A stretch of DNA of 64,000 nt from Paracoccus sp041927875 (GCF_041927875.1 NZ_JBHFHN010000003.1), one strand, 5' to 3'. Shown: positions 34,483 through 44,268, counted from the first letter of the stretch. Translations and numbers: made by a program. The notes: a model not told the origin generated them from the sequence alone.

Positions 34483-35733
34483 TCAGGCAGCCGCCGCGCG
34501 CGGCTGCCAGGGCGCCTCACGGATCGGCAGGTGGACGATGGCCGAAAACGCCCCCACGGCGACACCCACCCACCAGACAAAGGTGTAATCGCCGTAAATA
34601 TCATACAGCCGCCCACCCAGCCAGACGCCCAGGAACGACCCCAACTGGTGCGAAAAGAACACCAGCCCATACAGCGTGCCCATGTAGCGCAGCCCATAGA
34701 TATGCGCGACCAGACCCGAGGTCAGCGGCACCGTCGCAAGCCACAAGGCCCCCATGGCCAGTGAAAACAGGATCACGCTGGTCGGCGTGATCGGCATCAG
34801 GATGAAGGCCGCCGACACGATGGTGCGCAACGTATAGACGATGGCCAGCAAGTATTTCTTGGGAAAGCGGTTGCCCAGCCAGCCCGCGGTGATCGTGCCC
34901 GCGATATTGGCAAGACCGATCAGCGAAATCGCCGCAGCACCCAGGGCGGATGTGGTGGAAATCCCCAGGCTGGCCAGCATCCCGCCGGATTCGATGCCGG
35001 TGCACATCTCGGTCACGAAGGCGGGGAAATGCGCGGTGATGAAGGCCAGTTGATAGCCGCAGGAAAAGAAGCCCAGAAAGATCAGGATATAGGAGGGATC
35101 GCGCACCGCCCGCACCAGAACCGTGCCCATCGAGTCCTCCAGCTCGGCGCGCGTGGCGCGGGCGGGGGCGCGCAGCAGGGGCAGGATCAGCAGCGTCAGC
35201 AGGATCAGCCCCGACAGGATGATGAACACTGTCTGCCAGGGATAGACGGCCAGCAGCCCCTCGATCAGCGGCGCGCCAAAGACCTGCCCGGCGGAACCCG
35301 CGGCGGTGGCGATGCCAAGCGCCATCGACCGGTTGGCATCCGAACTGGCGCGCCCGACGATGGCCAGCACGACGCCAAAGCCGGTGCCCGCGATGCCGAA
35401 GCCCACCAGCACCTCAAGCCATTGCATCTGGCCGGGGGTGATGGCGAAGGCGGTCAGGAACAGCCCGGCGGCATACAGCGCGACCCCAAGGATGATCGCG
35501 CGCCGGTCGCCAAAGCGTTCGGCAAGCGCGCCGAAGATCGGCTGGCCGATCCCCCAGGCAAGGTTCTGGATGGCGATCGCCAGGCTGAAATCGGCGCGCG
35601 GCCAGCCCAGATCCTGCGCAATCGGGATCTGGAACACGCCGAAGCCTGCACGCAGGGCAAAGGACAGCATCAGGATCAGCGAACCGCCGATCAGAACGGG
35701 GGTGAACAGCGGCGCGCGGTCGGTGTGGTCCAT
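34483..35733 (-). CDS. MFS transporter
   Basis: 416 residues from ATG at 35733, with a GAGG upstream. Twelve hydrophobic helices, with the MFS A motif variant GALAERFGDRRAI between helices 2 and 3. Another loop has AGWLGNRFPKKYL. The family resembles oxalate/monocarboxylate carriers, but the substrate is not evident. The stop is 9 bases from the convergent ecm stop, so a role in feeding the pathway is conceivable but not supported by the sequence. Confidence 0.85.
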   Translation of the reverse strand: MDHTDRAPLFTPVLIGGSLILMLSFALRAGFGVFQIPIAQDLGWPRADFSLAIAIQNLAWGIGQPIFGALAERFGDRRAIILGVALYAAGLFLTAFAITPGQMQWLEVLVGFGIAGTGFGVVLAIVGRASSDANRSMALGIATAAGSAGQVFGAPLIEGLLAVYPWQTVFIILSGLILLTLLILPLLRAPARATRAELEDSMGTVLVRAVRDPSYILIFLGFFSCGYQLAFITAHFPAFVTEMCTGIESGGMLASLGISTTSALGAAAISLIGLANIAGTITAGWLGNRFPKKYLLAIVYTLRTIVSAAFILMPITPTSVILFSLAMGALWLATVPLTSGLVAHIYGLRYMGTLYGLVFFSHQLGSFLGVWLGGRLYDIYGDYTFVWWVGVAVGAFSAIVHLPIREAPWQPRAAAA

Positions 35734-35876
35734 GGGGGCCTCGGGGCTTGACGGGCAGACCGCCACGCTAGGGCCGCCCGCAGCGTCCGGCAAGGGGGAT
35801 CGCGCGCAAGATCGGGCTTGCGGATCGGGCGGCGCGGCGCTTCATTCGGGGCATGGGGATCGCCGGGGGAACAGCC

Positions 35877-36476
35877 ATGGACGCGCGCTATACGCTGATC
35901 GGATCATCAAGAAGCCGCGCCCTGCGCGTGCTGTGGATGCTTGAGGAACTGGGCCTTCCCTATGACCATGTGCCCGCCCGGCCCCGGTCGGACCAGGCGA
36001 TCGCGCTGAACCCGGCGGGCAAGGTGCCGGTGCTGGTCGTGGACGGCACGCCGATCACCGACTCGACCGCGATCCTTCAGTTCCTGGCCGACTGCCATGG
36101 CGCGATGACCCATGCCCCCGGCACGCTGGACCGCGCCCGCCAGGACAGCCTGACCCACCTGCTGCTGGATGAGTTCGACGCGGTGCTGTGGACCGCCGCC
36201 CGCCACAGCTTTGTGCTGCCCGAGGATCTGCGCATCGGCGCCATCAAGAACAGCCTGCGGTGGGAATTCGAGAAGGCCCAAAAGGGGCTGGTGCATCGGC
36301 TGGGCAGCGGCCCCTTTGTCATGGGCGATCAGATGACGGTGCCCGACATCCTGCTGACCCATTGCCTGACCTGGGCCTTGGCCGCGCGCTTTCCGGTGAC
36401 GGAAGCCTGGCTGACCGACTATCTGGATCGGATGCGGGCGCGCCCTGCCCTGCAACGCGCCATGGCGCGGGATTAG
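35877..36476 (+). CDS. glutathione S-transferase family protein
   Basis: 199 residues from ATG at 35877. N-terminal thioredoxin-like domain with SSRSRALRVLWMLEELGL, NPAGKVPVL and the DSTAILQFLAD block that binds glutathione; the C-terminal helical domain follows. Class cannot be fixed. The last four bases overlap the convergent flavoprotein gene. A second GST gene is at 57803. Confidence 0.88.
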   Translation: MDARYTLIGSSRSRALRVLWMLEELGLPYDHVPARPRSDQAIALNPAGKVPVLVVDGTPITDSTAILQFLADCHGAMTHAPGTLDRARQDSLTHLLLDEFDAVLWTAARHSFVLPEDLRIGAIKNSLRWEFEKAQKGLVHRLGSGPFVMGDQMTVPDILLTHCLTWALAARFPVTEAWLTDYLDRMRARPALQRAMARD

Positions 36477-37645
36477 CCCGCCAGTCGGCGGGCGGCGGCG
36501 CGGCCTGCGGCACGCCCGGTGGCGAAACAGCCGGTCAGCAGATAGCCGCCGGTCGGGGCCTCCCAATCCAGCATCTCGCCTGCGGCAAAGACGCCCGGCA
36601 GGGCGCGCAGCGACAGGTCGTCGTGCAGCGCGTCGCGCGTGATCCCGCCAGCAGAGGAGATGGCGCGGGACAGATCCTGCGGCCCGTCATGTCGGATCGG
36701 CAGTGCCTTCAGCCGCGCCGCCAGATCGGTCGGATCGGCAGGCAGCGCGCCACCCCATTCGCGCGCAAGCGCCGCGCGCGCCGGGTCCAGCCGCAAGCGC
36801 TTGCGCAGCCGGTTCGACAGGCTTTCGCCGGGCCGGGCGCGAGCCAGCCGGTCGGCGGCGGCCTGAACGGTCAGATCGGGCATCAGGTCAAGATGCAGCG
36901 CGGCCCCGTCGCGGGCGCGGGCGGCAAGGGGATAGATGCCGCCGCCCTCGATCCCGCTGCGGGCGATGACGAACTCACCGCGGGTGGCAGTGGTGCCATC
37001 GGTGATTGCGGTGCCCTTGACGGGCTGGCCGAACAGCGGTGCCATGGCGGCCGACCAGGTGACGCGCAGGCCCATGTTGGCTGGCCGGAACGGCGCGATC
37101 TGCACGCCGCGCGCGGCCAGCCATGGCACCCAGGCCGCGTCAGAGCCAAGGCGCGGCCAGGACGCCCCGCCAAGCGCCAGCACGGTGACGCGCGGGGTCA
37201 GAACCTGCGGCCCCTCGGGCGTGGCGAAGGCGAAGCCGTCGCCCTGAAAGCCCTGCCACCGCCAGCGGGTTGCCAGCCGCACCCCCAGGCCATCGAGCCG
37301 CGCCAGCCAGGCCCGCAGCAAGGGCGCGGCCTTCATGCCGACCGGGAACACCCGCCCGGTCGAGCCGGTGAACAGCGCGATTCCCAGGCCCTGCGCCCAG
37401 GCCCTCACCTGCGCCGGGCCGAAGTCAGCGACATGGGGGGCGATCCAGTCGGGGGTGTAATGGCTGGCGAACAGATCGGGCGCCTGATCGCGGGTCAGGT
37501 TCAGCCCGGATTTGCCCGCCATCAGGAACTTGCGCGCGGGGGTCGGCAGCGCCTCGGCGATCAGCACCGGATGGCCCGCGCGCGCCAGTTCCTCGGCCGC
37601 CATCAGCCCGGCGGGACCAGCGCCGATGACCAGTGCCGGGATCAT
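36473..37645 (-). CDS. HI0933/YhiN-like flavoprotein (TIGR03862-type)
   Basis: 390 residues. FAD-binding VIGAGPAGLMAAEELA at the N-terminus, then AGKSGLNLTRD, and an LALGGASWPRLGSD block; C-terminal FAVG-like segment EMLDWEAPTGGYLLTGCFATG. This is the conserved NAD(P)/FAD-dependent oxidoreductase family of unknown substrate. Overlaps the convergent GST stop by four bases. Confidence 0.85.
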   Translation of the reverse strand: MIPALVIGAGPAGLMAAEELARAGHPVLIAEALPTPARKFLMAGKSGLNLTRDQAPDLFASHYTPDWIAPHVADFGPAQVRAWAQGLGIALFTGSTGRVFPVGMKAAPLLRAWLARLDGLGVRLATRWRWQGFQGDGFAFATPEGPQVLTPRVTVLALGGASWPRLGSDAAWVPWLAARGVQIAPFRPANMGLRVTWSAAMAPLFGQPVKGTAITDGTTATRGEFVIARSGIEGGGIYPLAARARDGAALHLDLMPDLTVQAAADRLARARPGESLSNRLRKRLRLDPARAALAREWGGALPADPTDLAARLKALPIRHDGPQDLSRAISSAGGITRDALHDDLSLRALPGVFAAGEMLDWEAPTGGYLLTGCFATGRAAGRAAARRLAG

Positions 37646-37649
37646 GTGG

Positions 37650-37694
37650 TGAGGCCGGGGGCGCCGCCCCCGGACCCCCGGCGTATTTGGGCAA
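37650..37694 (+). repeat. dispersed GTATTT...AAGAAAGAAGG element, copy A
   Basis: GC hairpin CCGGGGGCG/CGCCCCCGG then ACCCCCGGCGTATTTGGGC and AAGAAAGAAGG. It shares the core of five other copies in the window: (A/C)GTATTT, a short spacer, and a purine-rich AACAGAAGAAG. It lies between the flavoprotein start and holA. Confidence 0.55.
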
Positions 37695-37708
37695 GAAAGA
37701 AGGCCATG

Positions 37709-38731
37709 TCAGCGCCTTGGCATCATCGACAGACGGATCAGCGCGCGTTCCATCACCGCCGCCGCCGGCGCGCGCGAGGTCGAGCGCAGAGTCAGGTCGG
37801 TGTCGATCAGGGTGCGGATCGCCTCTTCCAGGCGGAAGGTCGACCAGTCGCGCGCCTGACGTTCCATGCGGTCGCGGCGGGGGCCAAAGACCGGCGGGCG
37901 CAGCCGCGACAGGCCCGCGCCGGGGCCTTGTGGGTCGCTGGCGGCAGCGTGCAGCGCGCGGAAATGGCGCAGGGTGCTGATCGACAGGGTGACAGGGTTG
38001 GTGCCCTGCCCCGCCAGCCGCCCCATCAGCGCGCCCATCGTCTGCGTGCGGCCTTCGGCGACGGCATGGATCAGGTCGTCGACCTCGGCCTCGATCGTGG
38101 CGGGGGCAAGGGCTGCGACCTCGGCCGGGGTCAGCGGCGTCGCATCGCCCCATTTGTAAAGGCCGATGCGGTCGCAGGTCTGGCGGAAATCGCCGGGGTC
38201 CAGCGCGCGGGCCAGTTGCGTCAGATCAGCCAGGGCCTCGGGGGTGATGTCGGTCAGCCCGGCGGTGCGCAGGATCTGGGCGATCTCCTCGCGCCCCGGC
38301 GGATCGTCATAGATGCCGATGGCGACGGTGCGGGGGTCGCCCTCGAACCCCTTGCGCAGCGCCGATTTGGCGGGCAGCGCACCGGCGGTGACGACGATCA
38401 TCGCATCGCCCGGCTGCCAGGCCGACAGCGCGGCCAGGATCGGCTCGGCCACGGTATCGATCGCATCCTCGGCAAAGGCCACGCGCGGGCCGGGGAAGAA
38501 GCCGGTCGCCTTGATTGCATCGGTCAGCCGGGCCGGATCGCGGCGCAATTCGGCGGCGGGGATGCGGGTCAGGCGCATCTCGGCCTCGCCCTCAGGGCCG
38601 ATCAGGGCGGCAATGGCGTCCTGTCGTTTCAGCGCCACCCGCATCGCATCGGCACCGAAGATCAGCAGCCCCGCGCGGCCCGGATCGGGGGCCGCGAGGT
38701 AGCGCGCGGCCTCGGCCCCGGTCAGCTTCAT
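37709..38731 (-). CDS. holA: DNA polymerase III subunit delta
   Basis: Clamp-loader subunit that opens the sliding clamp. 340 residues with a P-loop-less AAA+ N-terminal domain: LLIFGADAMRVALKR, LRRDPARLTDAIKATGFFPG, and AEDAIDTVAEPILAAL. The C-terminal part has the helical STLRHFRALHAA region. The call rests on these and on the lptE-holA overlap (four bases), standard in Proteobacteria. Confidence 0.92.
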   Translation of the reverse strand: MKLTGAEAARYLAAPDPGRAGLLIFGADAMRVALKRQDAIAALIGPEGEAEMRLTRIPAAELRRDPARLTDAIKATGFFPGPRVAFAEDAIDTVAEPILAALSAWQPGDAMIVVTAGALPAKSALRKGFEGDPRTVAIGIYDDPPGREEIAQILRTAGLTDITPEALADLTQLARALDPGDFRQTCDRIGLYKWGDATPLTPAEVAALAPATIEAEVDDLIHAVAEGRTQTMGALMGRLAGQGTNPVTLSISTLRHFRALHAAASDPQGPGAGLSRLRPPVFGPRRDRMERQARDWSTFRLEEAIRTLIDTDLTLRSTSRAPAAAVMERALIRLSMMPRR

Positions 38732-39213
38732 GGCGCGGGGGCGACGGCGATCAGCCGCGTCACCACCTGATCGGCCAGCATCACCATCAGCCGGTCGCGG
38801 GCATCGCGTTCGGCGGCCAGAGTGGCAATCGTGGTGCCCGTCGCGGAATGCGAGCTGAACGAGGCCACATTCCCCCGCGCCAGCACCGCGCCGCTGGCGG
38901 CATCTGTCAGCGTGTAATCGGCACTGCCGTTCAGCGCATAGCGGGTGATCGCCTGGGTCGAGGTGATGCCCTGCGCCGCCGTCTTGACGCTGATCGCCGT
39001 CGCCAGCCGGAACCGCGCGCCGTCCGCCGCCGGACCAAGCCGTTCGCCGATGCGGCGGTTGAAGGCGAAGCCATCGGCATCGACGGGGTCATCGGGGCGG
39101 ACCTGGTTCAACAGGCCCGCCGCGCCGCCGCCCGGCGCAAAGGCGGGGGTGAAGCCGCAGCCAGCAAGCGCCAGCAGGGCGGCCAGGACCAGGCGGCGAT
39201 CAGGCGACCACAT
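38728..39213 (-). CDS. lptE: LPS-assembly lipoprotein LptE
   Basis: Outer-membrane lipoprotein plugging the LptD barrel for LPS export. 161 residues. Lipobox LAGC with acylated Cys near residue 19, followed by GFTPAFAPG. The N-terminal part holds a GFAFNRRIGERLG segment, and an ITRYALNGSADYTL block follows. Such proteins are weakly conserved, so position between leuS and holA is a main argument. Start overlaps the leuS stop. Confidence 0.9.
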   Translation of the reverse strand: MWSPDRRLVLAALLALAGCGFTPAFAPGGGAAGLLNQVRPDDPVDADGFAFNRRIGERLGPAADGARFRLATAISVKTAAQGITSTQAITRYALNGSADYTLTDAASGAVLARGNVASFSSHSATGTTIATLAAERDARDRLMVMLADQVVTRLIAVAPAP

Positions 39214-41743
39214 TGACGATCCGCCCCGGCACCACGATCACCTTTTTCGCCGGTCCGCCCATGAACTTGACCACCTCGGGGTCGGCCAGGGCAATCGCCT
39301 GCACCTGATCGGCGGGCATGTCGCGCGGCACGGTGATTTCAGCGCGGCGCTTGCCATTGACCTGCACGGCAAGGGTCACGCTGTCATCGACCAGCAACGC
39401 CGGGTCGGCCTTGGGCCAGGGGGCCTGCACTACCAGCCCCTGCCCGCCCAGCATCGACCAGATTTCTTCGGCCAGATGTGGCACCATCGGTGCCATAAGT
39501 TGCGCCATGATCCGCAGCGCGGCGGCCCGCGCCCCGGCGCGGGCGTCGGATTTGGCGATGGTATTGGTCAGCCCATAGATCACCGCGATCGCCTTGTTGA
39601 AGGCAAAGCCGTCGATGGCGCGCGTCACCTCATCAATCGCTTTATGGGCGGCGCGCAGCAGGGCCGGGTCTTCGGCATCGGCGGCGTCACGCGCCTCATC
39701 GGCCAGGCGCCAGACGCGGGCCAGGAACTTGTGCGTGGCATCCGCGCCCGCCGCCGTCCATTCGACATCGCGTTCGGGCGGGCTGTCGGACATCACGAAG
39801 AACCGCGCGGTATCGGCACCCAGGCGCTGCACGATGTCGACCGGATCGACCACGTTCTTTTTCGATTTCGACATCTTGGCCGAGGGGATGACCTCGACCG
39901 CCTCACCGGTGGCGATGACTTTGCCATCCGCCACGTCCTCGGGCAGGTGATAGACCGGACGGCCCTGCGCGTCGCGGGTCTGATAGATCGCGTGGGTCAC
40001 CATGCCCTGCGTGAACAGCGCGTTGAAGGGTTCCTTCGCGGCCTCGGGCAGGTGGCCGGTCTTGACCATGGCGCGGGCGAAGAAGCGGGAATAGAGCAGG
40101 TGCAGGATCGCGTGTTCGATGCCGCCGATATATTGATCGACATTCATCCAATACTCCGCCGCCGCCAGATCCGTGGGCGTCGTGGCGCGCGGCGCGGTGA
40201 AGCGGGCGTAATACCACGAGCTGTCGACGAATGTATCCATCGTGTCGGTTTCGCGTTTCGCCGCGCCGCCGCATTTCGGGCAGGCGCAATCACGCCACGT
40301 CGGGTGGCGATCCAGCGGGTTGCCGGGCACGTCGAAGGTGACGTCATCGGGCAGGCGGACGGGCAGGTTTTCCTTGGCCTCAGCCACCACGCCGCAGGCC
40401 GGGCAATGCACGACCGGGATCGGGCAGCCCCAGTAACGCTGCCGGGAAATGCCCCAGTCGCGCAGGCGATATTTTGTCACCCCAGTGCCATAACCTTCGG
40501 CCTCAGCATGGGCGATGGCGGCGGCGACGGCATCCTCGCCGGTTTGCAGGCGCTCACCGGCAAAGCCGCGAACGTATTCGACGCGCTCGGATTTCAGCGG
40601 CACATAGGGGGCCGCCGCGACAAAGGCATCGGCATCCGACGTGCCTTCGGGGGCAAAAGTGGCGCGGATCGGCAGGCCGTATTTCGTCGCGAACTCATGG
40701 TCGCGTTCGTCATGGGCCGGGCTGCCGAAGATCGCGCCGGTGCCGTAATCCATCAGGATGAAGTTGGCGATCCAGACCGGCAGTTCCCAGGCGGGGTCCA
40801 GCGGGTGACGCACCCGGATGCCGGTATCCATGCCCTTCTTTTCGTCGGTGGCCAGCGCCTCCTCGGTGGTGCCGCCCTTGCGGGCCTCTGCGCAGAAGGA
40901 GGCGACGCGCGGGTCGCCCGCTTCCAGTGCCTTGGCCAGCGGGTGATCGGGGCTGATCGCGGCGAAGCTGGCGCCCAGCAGCGTGTCGGGGCGGGTGGTA
41001 TAGACCTCGATCTTGTCGAAACCGGCGGGGGCGTTCACCGTGTCAAAAGCGAATTGCAGACCGCGCGACTGCCCGATCCAGTTGGCCTGCATCAGGCGCA
41101 CCTTTTCGGGCCAGTCCTTCAGCCCGTCAAGGGCCGACAGGAGTTCATCGGAATAATCGCTGATGCGGAAGAACCACTGGGTCAGCTCGCGCCGCTCGAC
41201 ATCGGCACCCGACCGCCAGCCCTTGCCGTCGATCACCTGCTCATTGGCCAGCACGGTCATGTCGACCGGATCCCAGTTCACCACCGCGTTCTTGCGATAG
41301 ATCAGGCCGGCATCCAGCATGTCGATGAACATCGCCTGCTGCTGGGCGTAATATTCGGGGTCGCAGGTCGCGAACTCGCGCGTCCAGTCCAGCGACCAGC
41401 CCATCGGCTTCATCTGGCCCTTCATCACCGCGATGTTGTCATAGGTCCAATCCTTCGGATGCCCGCCCGAGGCCATCGCGGCGTTTTCCGCCGGCATCCC
41501 GAAAGCGTCCCAGCCCATCGGATGCAGCACGCTGAAGCCCTGCGCCATCTTGTGACGGGCCACCACGTCGCCCATCGTATAGTTGCGCACATGGCCGATG
41601 TGGATGCGCCCCGAAGGATAGGGGAACATCTCGAGCACATAATATTTCGGGCGCGACGGGTCGGCCTTGGCGGCAAAGACCCCGGCCTTGTCCCAGGCTG
41701 CCTGCCATTTCGGTTCGATGACCGAAGGATCGTAACGCGACAT
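39200..41743 (-). CDS. leuS: leucyl-tRNA synthetase
   Basis: Class I aminoacyl-tRNA synthetase of 847 residues, normal length. HIGH motif appears as HIGHVRNYTMGD, the editing domain follows, and the KMSKS loop appears as SAKMSKSKKN. A zinc-like CPKCGG/CPACG pair lies in the middle (HCPACGVV and CACPKCGG). Stop overlaps lptE start. Confidence 0.98.
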   Translation of the reverse strand: MSRYDPSVIEPKWQAAWDKAGVFAAKADPSRPKYYVLEMFPYPSGRIHIGHVRNYTMGDVVARHKMAQGFSVLHPMGWDAFGMPAENAAMASGGHPKDWTYDNIAVMKGQMKPMGWSLDWTREFATCDPEYYAQQQAMFIDMLDAGLIYRKNAVVNWDPVDMTVLANEQVIDGKGWRSGADVERRELTQWFFRISDYSDELLSALDGLKDWPEKVRLMQANWIGQSRGLQFAFDTVNAPAGFDKIEVYTTRPDTLLGASFAAISPDHPLAKALEAGDPRVASFCAEARKGGTTEEALATDEKKGMDTGIRVRHPLDPAWELPVWIANFILMDYGTGAIFGSPAHDERDHEFATKYGLPIRATFAPEGTSDADAFVAAAPYVPLKSERVEYVRGFAGERLQTGEDAVAAAIAHAEAEGYGTGVTKYRLRDWGISRQRYWGCPIPVVHCPACGVVAEAKENLPVRLPDDVTFDVPGNPLDRHPTWRDCACPKCGGAAKRETDTMDTFVDSSWYYARFTAPRATTPTDLAAAEYWMNVDQYIGGIEHAILHLLYSRFFARAMVKTGHLPEAAKEPFNALFTQGMVTHAIYQTRDAQGRPVYHLPEDVADGKVIATGEAVEVIPSAKMSKSKKNVVDPVDIVQRLGADTARFFVMSDSPPERDVEWTAAGADATHKFLARVWRLADEARDAADAEDPALLRAAHKAIDEVTRAIDGFAFNKAIAVIYGLTNTIAKSDARAGARAAALRIMAQLMAPMVPHLAEEIWSMLGGQGLVVQAPWPKADPALLVDDSVTLAVQVNGKRRAEITVPRDMPADQVQAIALADPEVVKFMGGPAKKVIVVPGRIVNVVA

Positions 41744-41811
41744 GATCTTTCCCCGTCAGAATTGCCCGCATGGTTTACACGGCGGCGGGCGGCGGGGGCA
41801 AGGGTCGGGTC

Positions 41812-42321
41812 TTACAGGTTGCGATCCTGGATACGCAGCTGGCGGGCGCGGGTCAGGATCGCATCCTCGACGGCGCGCACGGTCTCGGCGGGGACGGCAC
41901 CGCCACCTGCATATTGCATCGACAGTTTCAGCGACCGCGCATCCAGCGCCGGGTCGTTTACCACGACCGAGGCGCGATAGGACCGGCCACCGCCGGGCGG
42001 CGTGCCATAACCGGTGATGATGACGCCGGTGAACGGGTCGACCGACTGCACCGGCAGGAAGTTCAGCACCTCAAGGCTGGCGCGCCAGATATATTTGTTG
42101 ACCGAGACGTTGACGTTCGGATCGGACTTGTTGCTGAACAGATCCCAGATCGTCGAGCCAGTCTCGCGCTCGGTCAGCACGCCCTGGGTCTCGGCCTTCT
42201 TGGCGGCCGCCTGGTTATAGCTGAACATGTTGCCCATGCTGCCGCATCCCGCCAGCAGGCCGACCACGGCCAGGGCCGCCACGGGCGCTGCGGGGATGCG
42301 CGGGAAACGCGAATGGGTCAT
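41812..42321 (-). CDS. DUF3576 lipoprotein
   Basis: 169 residues from ATG at 42321. Signal peptide ends in the lipobox LAGC (GLLAGCGS). The mature part has a SNKSDPNVNVSVNKYIWRASL block and VITGYGTPPG, typical of DUF3576 proteins of Alphaproteobacteria, whose function is unknown. It sits 68 bases upstream of leuS on the same strand, an arrangement often seen in the order. Confidence 0.88.
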   Translation of the reverse strand: MTHSRFPRIPAAPVAALAVVGLLAGCGSMGNMFSYNQAAAKKAETQGVLTERETGSTIWDLFSNKSDPNVNVSVNKYIWRASLEVLNFLPVQSVDPFTGVIITGYGTPPGGGRSYRASVVVNDPALDARSLKLSMQYAGGGAVPAETVRAVEDAILTRARQLRIQDRNL

Positions 42322-42615
42322 GGCCTGGCTCCGGTCAGTGGGGCGCGCCGCGCGCGCTGCCCCCGTATCTAGCCGATGCGCGCGCCGGGCGACAAGGACT
42401 TTGCGCCAGCCGCCGCCCCGTGGCCCGCTTGCCGCGACGGCAGCGTGTCCAACCGGGCGGCGCGGCATCCCTGTGGCAAGACTGCACCACGCCCGCCGCT
42501 GTTTCGCAACGCCCCATCTGATTCCGTTGCAATGAACCCTCCTTGGCGATCAAGTGACGCCATACCCACACCGGCCCGCCGGGGTGGGGGTTCAGGACAC
42601 AATGAGGGAAAAACC
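42322..42615. other. 294-base spacer between DUF3576 and porin genes
   Basis: No gene seen. It holds the divergent promoters and the porin leader. A CCCACACCGG/CCGGGGTGGG hairpin with one mismatch (42565-42588) lies about 30 bases before the porin start, and CCCTCCTT (about 42538-42545) could pair with the GAGGG ribosome site, so leader control of the porin is possible. I see no clear -35/-10 pair. Confidence 0.4.
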
Positions 42616-43527
42616 ATGAAAAAGGTTCTTTTTGCCACCACCGCGCTGATCCTGTCGGCGGGCTTCGCCCAAGCTGAAGTCGCTGTCAGCGGCGACGGCC
42701 GCATGGGTCTCGTCTACAACGGCGACGACATGAACTTCTCGTCGCGCGTTCGCGTCAAGTTCACGCTGACCGGCGAATCGGACTCGGGCCTGTCGTTCGG
42801 CGGTAACATCCGCGCCGACAACGCCGCCGCTGGCGCCAAGGGCTATGCGGGCGACATCTGGGTTTCGGGCGCGTTCGGCAAGATCGCCATGGGCGACGTG
42901 GTCGGCGCTGCCGAAGAAATCCACGGCGACCTGCCGGAAATCGGCTTCACCGACATCGCGGCGAACGACATCGGCTTCATCACCGGTGACGGCGCCCGCA
43001 CCAGCGAAAACAACCCGGTTCTGCTGTACACCTACAGCATGGGCGACATGGACTTCGCCGCCTCGCTGAACGACGGCGTGACCTACACCGCCGCCGGCGC
43101 CAAGGTGAAGAACCAGGAATACGCTCTGGGCTTCGGCTACAAGTTCGGCACCACCCGTCTGGGTCTGGCCTACGAAGCCGCGAAGAACTGGGAAGGCGGC
43201 AACGAAACCGCGAAACTGCTGTCGGTCTCGGCCGCTGGTGAGTTCTCGAACGTCAAGGGCGGCATCTACTACGCCAAAGGTTCGGGCGCCATCGACGGCG
43301 TGAAGGAATACGGCATCGGTGCGGCTTCGACCTTCGGCGCCACCACCGTCAAGGGCATGATCCGCGTCGTCGACGCCACCACCAAGACCACCTACTGGGG
43401 TCTGGGCGCTGAATACGATCTGGGCGGCGGCGCCTCGATCGTCGGCGGTATCGCTGACAACGACATGGAAACCAACGGCGTGAAAACCAAAGCGGTTGCC
43501 GACCTGGGCCTGAAGTTCAAGTTCTGA
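42616..43527 (+). CDS. outer-membrane porin
   Basis: 303 residues, signal peptide MKKVLFATTALILSAGFAQA, then alternating aromatic/hydrophobic and polar residues of a 16-strand beta barrel, ending in LGLKFKF with the C-terminal Phe needed for BAM recognition. Blocks such as GDGRMGLVYNGDD and NIRADNAAAGAKGYAGDIWVSG are typical of Rhodobacter/Paracoccus porins. Ribosome site GAGGGAAA. Codon choice is very biased to GGC/AAC/GAA, fitting a highly expressed gene. Confidence 0.95.
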   Translation: MKKVLFATTALILSAGFAQAEVAVSGDGRMGLVYNGDDMNFSSRVRVKFTLTGESDSGLSFGGNIRADNAAAGAKGYAGDIWVSGAFGKIAMGDVVGAAEEIHGDLPEIGFTDIAANDIGFITGDGARTSENNPVLLYTYSMGDMDFAASLNDGVTYTAAGAKVKNQEYALGFGYKFGTTRLGLAYEAAKNWEGGNETAKLLSVSAAGEFSNVKGGIYYAKGSGAIDGVKEYGIGAASTFGATTVKGMIRVVDATTKTTYWGLGAEYDLGGGASIVGGIADNDMETNGVKTKAVADLGLKFKF

Positions 43528-43549
43528 TCCTGTCAGAACCGGACTACGG

Positions 43550-43574
43550 AAAGAGCGGGCTTTGCCCGCTCTTT
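43550..43574 (+). terminator. porin intrinsic terminator
   Basis: AAAGAGCGGGC (43550-43560) pairs with GCCCGCTCTTT (43564-43574) around TTT, followed by CTGCTTTCTG. It lies just after the porin stop. Confidence 0.85.
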
Positions 43575-43605
43575 CTGCTTTCTGCGACCACATTCGGGGG
43601 ATGCC

Positions 43606-44262
43606 ATGACCATCGACACCATCCGCGCCGCCATTGACGAAGCCGCCCGCGCAGCCGGGCGCGATCCGGGCGATGTCACGCTGATCGCCGTGTCCAAGCT
43701 GCAACCGGCGCCGCGCGTGCTGTCGGTGCTGGAGGCCGGCCACCGCGTCTTTGGCGAAAACTATGTGCAAGAGGCGGCGGCGAAATGGCCCGCGTGGAAG
43801 GCCGCGCATCCGGGTGTCGCGCTGCATATGATCGGGCCGTTGCAGACGAACAAGGCCAAGGTGGCCGTCGATCTGTTCGACGCGATCCATTCGGTTGATC
43901 GCCCGTCGCTGGCCGAAAAGCTGGCGCGGCTGGCGCAGTCGCGCGGGGCCTCGCCCGCCATCTTCATTCAGGTCAACACCGGGGCCGAGCCGCAAAAGGC
44001 CGGGATCCTGCCCGAGCAAGCCGATGATTTCATCGCCGCCTGCAAGATGATGGACCTGCCGGTGCAGGGGCTGATGTGCATCCCGCCCGACGATCAGGAT
44101 GCGGTGCCGCATTTCACGCTGCTGCGCGAGATGGCGGCGCGCAACGGCCTGCGCGGCCTGTCGATGGGGATGAGCGCGGATTTCCCCGCCGCCATCGCGC
44201 AGGGAGCCACCCATGTGCGGGTCGGCAGCGCGATCTTTGGCGACCGCCCGCTGCGCGGCTGA
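43606..44262 (+). CDS. YggS/PLPBP-family pyridoxal phosphate homeostasis protein
   Basis: 218 residues of a PLP-carrying TIM barrel without known catalysis. PLP lysine block VTLIAVSKLQPA, FGENYVQEA, HMIGPLQTNKAK, and MGMSADFPAAIAQGATHVRVGSAIFG near the C-terminus. The protein regulates PLP and amino acid pools in other bacteria. Separate terminator hairpin shared with the convergent DsbA gene. Confidence 0.94.
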   Translation: MTIDTIRAAIDEAARAAGRDPGDVTLIAVSKLQPAPRVLSVLEAGHRVFGENYVQEAAAKWPAWKAAHPGVALHMIGPLQTNKAKVAVDLFDAIHSVDRPSLAEKLARLAQSRGASPAIFIQVNTGAEPQKAGILPEQADDFIAACKMMDLPVQGLMCIPPDDQDAVPHFTLLREMAARNGLRGLSMGMSADFPAAIAQGATHVRVGSAIFGDRPLRG

Positions 44263-44268
44263 CACAGC

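Noticed and set aside
42322..42615. Small gene between DUF3576 and the porin
   Set aside because: Open frames here have no ribosome site or family match; the region looks like promoters and leader.
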